DNA of 56,808 nt, taken from NCBI GenBank assembly GCA_028821455.1, contig JAPPGE010000048.1, positions 1 to 56,808 of the forward strand. The letters are read 5' to 3'. This document shows positions 51,706 through 56,808 of the stretch, in pieces (position 1 is the first letter of the stretch; each line of letters opens with the position of its first letter). The notes below the pieces were generated by a model. That model was not told where the DNA came from, did not search any database, and saw only the letters and a program-made list of their open reading frames with translations. The stretch comes from a bacterium (GTDB lineage: Bacteria; Pseudomonadota; Alphaproteobacteria; SP197). The position numbers were made by a program, and so were the translations under genes.

Positions 51706-53246
51706 GATCGTTCACCGGCATGGACACCCGATCGCCCGCCCGCGCTCGGTCCCACCCGGACGTCGTGGCTGAAGAGATCGATGCTGCCGCCACCGCTGCA
51801 CCCGTCGCCAAAGCTGAATCCGCACTCTCCGCGCAGGTCGAAGGCCTCCTCGGCATACTCGCGGTGGGTGGTGGGGATGACGAAGCGGTCCTCGTAGTTG
51901 GCGATCGCCATGGTCTGGTACATGTCCTCGACATCCGCCTCGGTCAGACCGGCTTCCTCGAGAACGTCCGTCGCGCGCCGCCCCTCGACATGCCGGGCGC
52001 GCATGTAGATCCGCATGGCCAGCATCCGTTGGAGGCCCAGCGTGACCGGCTTCTCGTCACCGGCGGTGAGCAGGTTGGCGAGATACCTGACGGGAATCCG
52101 CAGCTGGGAGACGTCCGGGATCAGGCCCTGGGAGTCGAGCATCCCGTTCTCCGCCGCCGACTGGATCGGCGACAGCGGCGGCACGTACCACACCATGGGC
52201 AGCGTCCGGTACTCCGGGTGCAGCGGGAAGGCGACCTTCCAGTCCATGGCCATGCGCCACACGGGCGAGCGCTGGGCCGCGTCGATCCAGGCCTGCGGGA
52301 CGCCGTCCTCCAGCGCCTGGCGGATGACGCCCGGATCATGGGGATCGAGAAAGATGTCGAGCTGCGCCTGGTAGAGGTCCTGTGGGTCCTCGACGGATGC
52401 GGCCTCCTCGATCCGGTCGGCGTCGTACATGAGCACGCCGAGGTAGCGGATGCGACCGACGCAGGTTTCGGAGCACACCGTCGGTTCGCCGGCCTCGATG
52501 CGCGGATAGCAGAAGATGCACTTCTCCGACTTACCCGATCGCCAGTTGTAGTAGATCTTCTTGTAGGGGCAGGCGGAAACGCACATGCGCCAGCCGCGGC
52601 ACTTGTCCTGATCGATGAGGACGATGCCGTCCTCCTCGCGCTTGTAGATGGCGCCGGACGGGCAGGCGGCGACACAGGAAGGATTGAGGCAATGTTCGCA
52701 CAGGCGCGGCAGGTACATCATGAAGGTGTTTTCGAACTGTCCGTAGATCTCCTTTTCCATCGCCTCGAAATTGACGTCGCGGCTGCGGCTGGAAAATTCG
52801 CCGCCGAGTATCTCTTCCCAGTTCGGCCCCCACTTCACCTTCTCCATCCGTTCGCCGCTGATCAGCGAACGCGGGCGTGCCGTCGGTGGCGTGCGTGATT
52901 CGGGCGCGTTGTGGAGATGCTCGTAGTCGAAGGTGAAGGGTTCGTAGTAGTCGTCGATCTGCGGCATGTCCGGGTTGGCGAAGATCTTTGCCAGGATGCG
53001 CAGCTTGCCCCCCATTCTGGGGGCGATCCTGCCGTTCTTCTTGCGCACCCAGCCGCCGTTCCAGACATCCTGGTTCTCCCACTGCCGGGGATAGCCGATG
53101 CCGGGCTTGGTCTCGACGTTGTTGAACCAGGCGTATTCCATGCCCTCGCGACTGGTCCACACGTTCTTGCAGGTGACCGAGCACGTATGGCAGCCGATGC
53201 ACTTGTCGAGATTGAGAACCTTGCCGATCTGTGCACGCACCTTCAT
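51702..53246 (-). CDS. narH: Respiratory nitrate reductase beta subunit (NarH)
   Basis: The 514-residue iron-sulfur subunit. The N-terminus MKVRAQIGKVLNLDKCIGCHTCSVTCKNVW carries the first Cys cluster. Further clusters are seen at LCEHCLNPSCVAACPSGAI, KCRGWRMCVSACPYKKIYYNW (with Trp in the 3Fe-4S position) and CIFCYPRIEAGEPTVCSETC. It transfers electrons from NarI to NarG at the cytoplasmic side. It overlaps narG by four bases (ATGA). Confidence 0.97.
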   Translation of the reverse strand: MKVRAQIGKVLNLDKCIGCHTCSVTCKNVWTSREGMEYAWFNNVETKPGIGYPRQWENQDVWNGGWVRKKNGRIAPRMGGKLRILAKIFANPDMPQIDDYYEPFTFDYEHLHNAPESRTPPTARPRSLISGERMEKVKWGPNWEEILGGEFSSRSRDVNFEAMEKEIYGQFENTFMMYLPRLCEHCLNPSCVAACPSGAIYKREEDGIVLIDQDKCRGWRMCVSACPYKKIYYNWRSGKSEKCIFCYPRIEAGEPTVCSETCVGRIRYLGVLMYDADRIEEAASVEDPQDLYQAQLDIFLDPHDPGVIRQALEDGVPQAWIDAAQRSPVWRMAMDWKVAFPLHPEYRTLPMVWYVPPLSPIQSAAENGMLDSQGLIPDVSQLRIPVRYLANLLTAGDEKPVTLGLQRMLAMRIYMRARHVEGRRATDVLEEAGLTEADVEDMYQTMAIANYEDRFVIPTTHREYAEEAFDLRGECGFSFGDGCSGGGSIDLFSHDVRVGPSAGGRSGVHAGERS

Positions 53247-56200
53247 GACGCCGCCTCCATGGCCGGGGCCGGCAGTGGCTCATCCATCCAGTCTACCTCC
53301 CGCATCCTGCGCACGATCACGAATTCGTCGCGATTCGAGCCGACCGTGCCGTAGTAGTTGAAACCGTAGGACTGCTGCGCGTAGCCGCCGATCATGTGGG
53401 TTGGCTTGACCGTGGCGCGGGTGACGGAGTTGTGGATGCCGCCACGGGTCCCGGTGATCTCGCTTCCCGGCGTGTTCACGATTTTCTCCTGGGCATGGTA
53501 CATCAACGTCATGCCATCCGGGACACGCTGGCTGACGACCGCGCGGGCCACCAGCGCTCCGTTGGTGTTGTAGGCTTCGATCCAGTCGTTGTCGGTGGCG
53601 CCGATCCTGGCCGCATCGCCTTCGCTAATCCAGATGATCGGCCCGCCGCGGGACAGGGTGAGCATCAGGAGATTGTCGGTATAGGTCGAGTGGATACCCC
53701 ACTTCTGGTGCGGCGTGATGAAGTTGAGCACGACCTGCGGCTGGCCGTTGTCCCTCTCGTCGATCAGCGGCCGGATGGTCTTGGTGTCGATGGGCGGCTT
53801 GTAGACGCACAGCTGTTCACCGAAGGCGCGCATCCAAAGGTGGTCCTGGTAGAGCTGCTGGCGGCCGGTCAGCGTGCGCCACGGAATCAGTTCGTGCACG
53901 TTCGTATAGCCGGCCGTGTAGGTGACGTGTTCCGATTCCACCCCCGACCACGTGGGTGACGAGATGATCTTGCGCGGCTGGGCCTGAAGGTCACGGAAGC
54001 GCAGGCTGTCCTCTTCCCGGGCCGCCGCCAGGTGTTCGTGATCGCGTCCCGTTGCCTTGCCGAGCGCCGCCCAGGCCTTGACCGCCACCTTGCCGTTAGT
54101 CTCCGGCGCCAGGGCCAGGACGACCTCCGACGCATCGATGTCGGATTCGATCCTCGGCAGACCCTGCGTGATGCCTTCGGCGCGCACCTCGCCGTTCAGC
54201 CGCTTGAGGAAGGCGACCTCGTCATCGGTGTTCCACGTGATGCCCTTGCCGCCATTGCCTGCCTTGGTGAGCAGCGGCCCGAGAGCGGTGAACTTCCTGT
54301 ACGTGTTCGGGTAGTCGCGCTCGACGACCACCATGTTGGGCATGGTCTTGCCGGGCCGGGGATCGCACTCTCCCTTCTTCCAGTCCCTGACCGCGGTCGC
54401 CTGGGCGAGTTCCGCGGGCGTGTCGTGCAGTGTCGGCACCAGAACCAGATCGCGCTCGACGCCGAGCGTGCCCTCCGCGAGGTCGGAGAACGTTCTCGCG
54501 ATTCCCTTGAAGATCTCCCAGTCGCTGCGGGTCTCCCACACCGGATCCACCGCTGCGGACAGCGGATGGATGAACGGGTGCATGTCCGAGGTGTTGAGAT
54601 CGTTCTTCTCGTACCAGGTCGCCGTGGGCAGCACGATGTCGGAATAGAGACAGGTCGTCGACATGCGGAAGTCGAGGGTGACGAGCAGGTCGAGCTTTCC
54701 TTCCGGAGCGCTCTCGTGCCATTCCACCTCGAGAGGCTTGCACCCGTCCGTTTCTCCGAGGTCCTTGCCCTGCACGCCGTGCCTGGTTCCCAGCAGGTGC
54801 TTGAGAAAGTACTCGTGCCCCTTGCCGCTGGAACCCAGCAGGTTGGAGCGCCAGACGAAGAGGTTGCGCGGCCAGTTCTTCGGATTGTCCGGATCTTCTG
54901 CAGAGAGACGCAGTTCGCCCGACGCCAGCCCGGCGACGGTCGCCTCCACCGGATCATCCTCACCTGCCGCCCGCGTCACCTCCAGCGGATTGGTTTCGAG
55001 CTGGGGAGCGGAAGGCAGCCAGCCCATGCGCTCGGACCTGACGTTGAAGTCGATGAGGCTGAGTGAGCTCCATTCTCCGTCGGGCGCCAGAGGCGAGACC
55101 AGTTCGCTGGCCGCCAGTTGCTCGTATCGCCACTGGTCGGTGTGGGCATACCAGAAGGAGGTGCTGTTCATGTGCCGGGGCGGCCGGTTCCAGTCCAGCG
55201 CGAAGGCGAGAGGCAGCCAGCCGGTCTGGGGCCGCAGTTTCTCCTGACCGACATAGTGAGACCAGCCTCCGCCGGATTTGCCCACGCAACCGCACATCAC
55301 CAGGAGGTTGATGATGCCGCGATAGATCATGTCCATGTGGTACCAGTGGTTGAGGGCAGCGCCGACGATGATCATCGAGCGTCCCTCGGTCTTGTGGGCA
55401 TTGTCCGCAAAGGCCCGGGCGACGGCGATGACCTTTCCGCGTTCCACTCCGGTGATTCGCTCCTGCCACGCCGGCGTGTAGGGCACGTCGTCATCGAACG
55501 TGCGGGCGACGTTGCTGCCACCCAGTCCGCGGTCGATGCCGTAGTTGGCCACGAGAAGGTCAAAGACCGTGGCGACCGGCACCTCGCCTTCCCGAGTCGT
55601 GACGGTCTTCACCGGGACATGGCGCCACAGCACGTCGTCGTGATCCGTGCCCGTGAAGTGGTCGTGGAGCGTGTTGCCGAAGTAGGGAAACCCGACCGGC
55701 ACGACGTCGTCACGGGAATCCAGGAGGCTCAGGCGCAGCCTTGTGGCCGCGCCACGGACTCCGTCGCGTTCCTCGATGTTCCACTTGCCGCTCTCTCCCC
55801 AGCGGAAACCGACGGATCCCACCGGGCACACGAGGGAATCGTCCGCATTGGCGTCCACCGCGACGGTCTTCCACTCGGGGTTGTTGGCCTCGCCCAAGGC
55901 TCCTTCGATATCGGCGGCGCGCAGCAGGCGATCCGGCACCCAGCCCTCGTCCGTCTTTCTCAGGGTGACCAGCATCGGCATGTCGGTGTAGCGCCGGCAG
56001 TAGTCCTCGAAATAGGGGCTCTTCGACGCCAGGTGCCATTCCTTGACGATGACATGCCCCATGGCGAGGGCGAGTGCGGCATCGGTGCCCTGCTTGGGAT
56101 TGAGCCAGATGTCGGCGAACTTCGACGCCTCGCTGTAGTCGGGCGTGACGGTCACGGTGGTGGCGCCCTTGTAGCGGACCTCGGTCATGAAATGGGCGTC

Positions 56201-56808
56201 GGGCGTGCGTGTCTGCGGCACGTTCGAGCCCCACATCATGAGGAAGGTCGAGTTGTACCAGTCGGCGCTCTCGGGCACGTCGGTCTGTTCGCCCCAGGTC
56301 TGCGGACTCGACGGCGGCAGATCGCAGTACCAATCGTAAAAGCTCATGCAGACGCCGCCGATCAGCGACAGGTAGCGCGACCCGGCGGCATAGGAGACCA
56401 TCGACATCGCCGGTATGGGCGAAAAGCCGATCACCCGGTCAGGTCCGTGGGTCCTGATGGTATGGATGTTGGCGGCGGCGATGATCTCGTTGACCTCGTC
56501 CCAGGTCGAGCGGACAAACCCGCCGTGGCCGCGGACCTGCTGGTAGTCCCGGCGCTTTCCGGCATCGCCCGTGATCGACGCCCATGCGGCCACCGGTTCC
56601 ATGGTCTTGCGCGCCTCGCGCCAGTGTCGCACCAGCCGGCTGCGCACCAGCGGGTACTTGAGCCGGTTGGCGCTGTAGATGTACCAGGAATAGCTGGCGC
56701 CGCGCGAACAGCCGCGCGGCTCGTGGTTGGGCAGATCGGGCCGGGTGCGGGGATAGTCGGTCTGCTGCGTCTCCCAGGTGATGATCCCGCCCTTGACGTA
56801 GATCTTCC
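53243..56808 (-). CDS. narG: Respiratory nitrate reductase alpha subunit (NarG), 5' end outside window
   Basis: The molybdenum-bis-MGD subunit that reduces nitrate to nitrite in the cytoplasm. About 1,188 codons are visible; the frame runs to the right edge, continuing KIYVKGGIITWETQQTDYP before the first GTG at 56647, so the start and most of the His/Cys FS0 cluster lie beyond. The last FS0 Cys is visible in HEPRGCSRGASYSWY. Landmarks include ADWYNSTFLMMWGSNVPQTRTPDAH (Asn/Asp molybdenum region), TVTPDYSEASKFADIWL and the C-terminal MTLMYHAQEKIVNTPGSEITGTRGGIHNSVTR. This is the upstream gene of narGHJI-parvulin. Confidence 0.97.
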   Translation of the reverse strand, partial: KIYVKGGIITWETQQTDYPRTRPDLPNHEPRGCSRGASYSWYIYSANRLKYPLVRSRLVRHWREARKTMEPVAAWASITGDAGKRRDYQQVRGHGGFVRSTWDEVNEIIAAANIHTIRTHGPDRVIGFSPIPAMSMVSYAAGSRYLSLIGGVCMSFYDWYCDLPPSSPQTWGEQTDVPESADWYNSTFLMMWGSNVPQTRTPDAHFMTEVRYKGATTVTVTPDYSEASKFADIWLNPKQGTDAALALAMGHVIVKEWHLASKSPYFEDYCRRYTDMPMLVTLRKTDEGWVPDRLLRAADIEGALGEANNPEWKTVAVDANADDSLVCPVGSVGFRWGESGKWNIEERDGVRGAATRLRLSLLDSRDDVVPVGFPYFGNTLHDHFTGTDHDDVLWRHVPVKTVTTREGEVPVATVFDLLVANYGIDRGLGGSNVARTFDDDVPYTPAWQERITGVERGKVIAVARAFADNAHKTEGRSMIIVGAALNHWYHMDMIYRGIINLLVMCGCVGKSGGGWSHYVGQEKLRPQTGWLPLAFALDWNRPPRHMNSTSFWYAHTDQWRYEQLAASELVSPLAPDGEWSSLSLIDFNVRSERMGWLPSAPQLETNPLEVTRAAGEDDPVEATVAGLASGELRLSAEDPDNPKNWPRNLFVWRSNLLGSSGKGHEYFLKHLLGTRHGVQGKDLGETDGCKPLEVEWHESAPEGKLDLLVTLDFRMSTTCLYSDIVLPTATWYEKNDLNTSDMHPFIHPLSAAVDPVWETRSDWEIFKGIARTFSDLAEGTLGVERDLVLVPTLHDTPAELAQATAVRDWKKGECDPRPGKTMPNMVVVERDYPNTYRKFTALGPLLTKAGNGGKGITWNTDDEVAFLKRLNGEVRAEGITQGLPRIESDIDASEVVLALAPETNGKVAVKAWAALGKATGRDHEHLAAAREEDSLRFRDLQAQPRKIISSPTWSGVESEHVTYTAGYTNVHELIPWRTLTGRQQLYQDHLWMRAFGEQLCVYKPPIDTKTIRPLIDERDNGQPQVVLNFITPHQKWGIHSTYTDNLLMLTLSRGGPIIWISEGDAARIGATDNDWIEAYNTNGALVARAVVSQRVPDGMTLMYHAQEKIVNTPGSEITGTRGGIHNSVTRATVKPTHMIGGYAQQSYGFNYYGTVGSNRDEFVIVRRMREVDWMDEPLPAPAMEAAS

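Noticed and set aside
1..56808. CRISPR arrays or short tandem repeats
   Set aside because: No regularly spaced repeats of 20-40 bp were seen in any intergenic region. The only repeats found are the large partial gene copies and palindromes listed.

Overview
This is a high-GC window, mostly about 65-70% G+C by eye. It looks like the chromosome of a metabolically versatile alphaproteobacterium. The DUF1244 gene, the glycerate kinase-pyruvate kinase pair, the TRAP and dipeptide transporters and the NarGHJI-parvulin cluster all fit that, but no rRNA or other marker fixes the taxon. I see no tRNA, rRNA or CRISPR array.

Layout. 0-4.3 kb: hydantoinase/oxoprolinase subunits A and B plus a cupin. 4.4-6.5 kb: an IS630-type transposase remnant and a Fic protein. 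6.9-8.6 kb: a universal stress protein and a PIN/ribbon-helix-helix toxin-antitoxin pair. 8.7-22.5 kb: an amide-catabolism block holding a CmcJ/NvfI-type protein, an amidase, a complete dipeptide-type ABC transporter, both subunits of an N,N-dimethylformamidase-like enzyme, a GFA-family protein and a phytanoyl-CoA dioxygenase-like protein, ending in a CehA/McbA-type PHP hydrolase. 23.4-35.7 kb: central metabolism and housekeeping (PPK2, pyruvate kinase, glycerate kinase, N-formylglutamate amidohydrolase, DUF1244, SDR, acyl-CoA synthetase, oligoendopeptidase F, ABC1 kinase, TRAP solute-binding protein). 35.7-38.4 kb: a small AT-richer island with a dual-OB protein and two DUF488 proteins, framed by 247-bp direct repeats. 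38.2-43.6 kb: a ThDP-dependent enzyme, an Asp/Glu racemase-type protein, a ferredoxin-P450 pair and an HD-domain protein. 43.7-46.7 kb: mobile-element debris. 47.1-49.2 kb: a VapBC/FitAB-like pair and a Bcr/CflA exporter. 49.5 kb to the end: the respiratory nitrate reductase operon narGHJI with a parvulin gene, narG running off the window.

The observation I would follow first is structural. Accessory modules sit next to the 3' ends of host genes and are bracketed by a second, partial copy of that 3' end in direct orientation. The clearest case is the dual-OB/DUF488 island, bracketed by the 3' end of the ThDP enzyme gene (about 96% identical over 247 bp). A second, decayed case is the PIN toxin-antitoxin module, bracketed by the last 28 codons and downstream DNA of the MFS gene. 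A third, weak case is a short fragment of the PHP-hydrolase gene at the far end of the 13.7-kb amide block. No integrase is visible in any of the three. Insertion of circles by homologous recombination would give this pattern, but that is inference.

The island itself encodes three tightly coupled genes (overlapping or nearly touching) and is the best candidate here for an uncharacterised system. The DMFase-transporter-GFA neighbourhood is a plausible route for uptake and hydrolysis of N-alkyl formamides or related amides, with formaldehyde or thiol-adduct handling.
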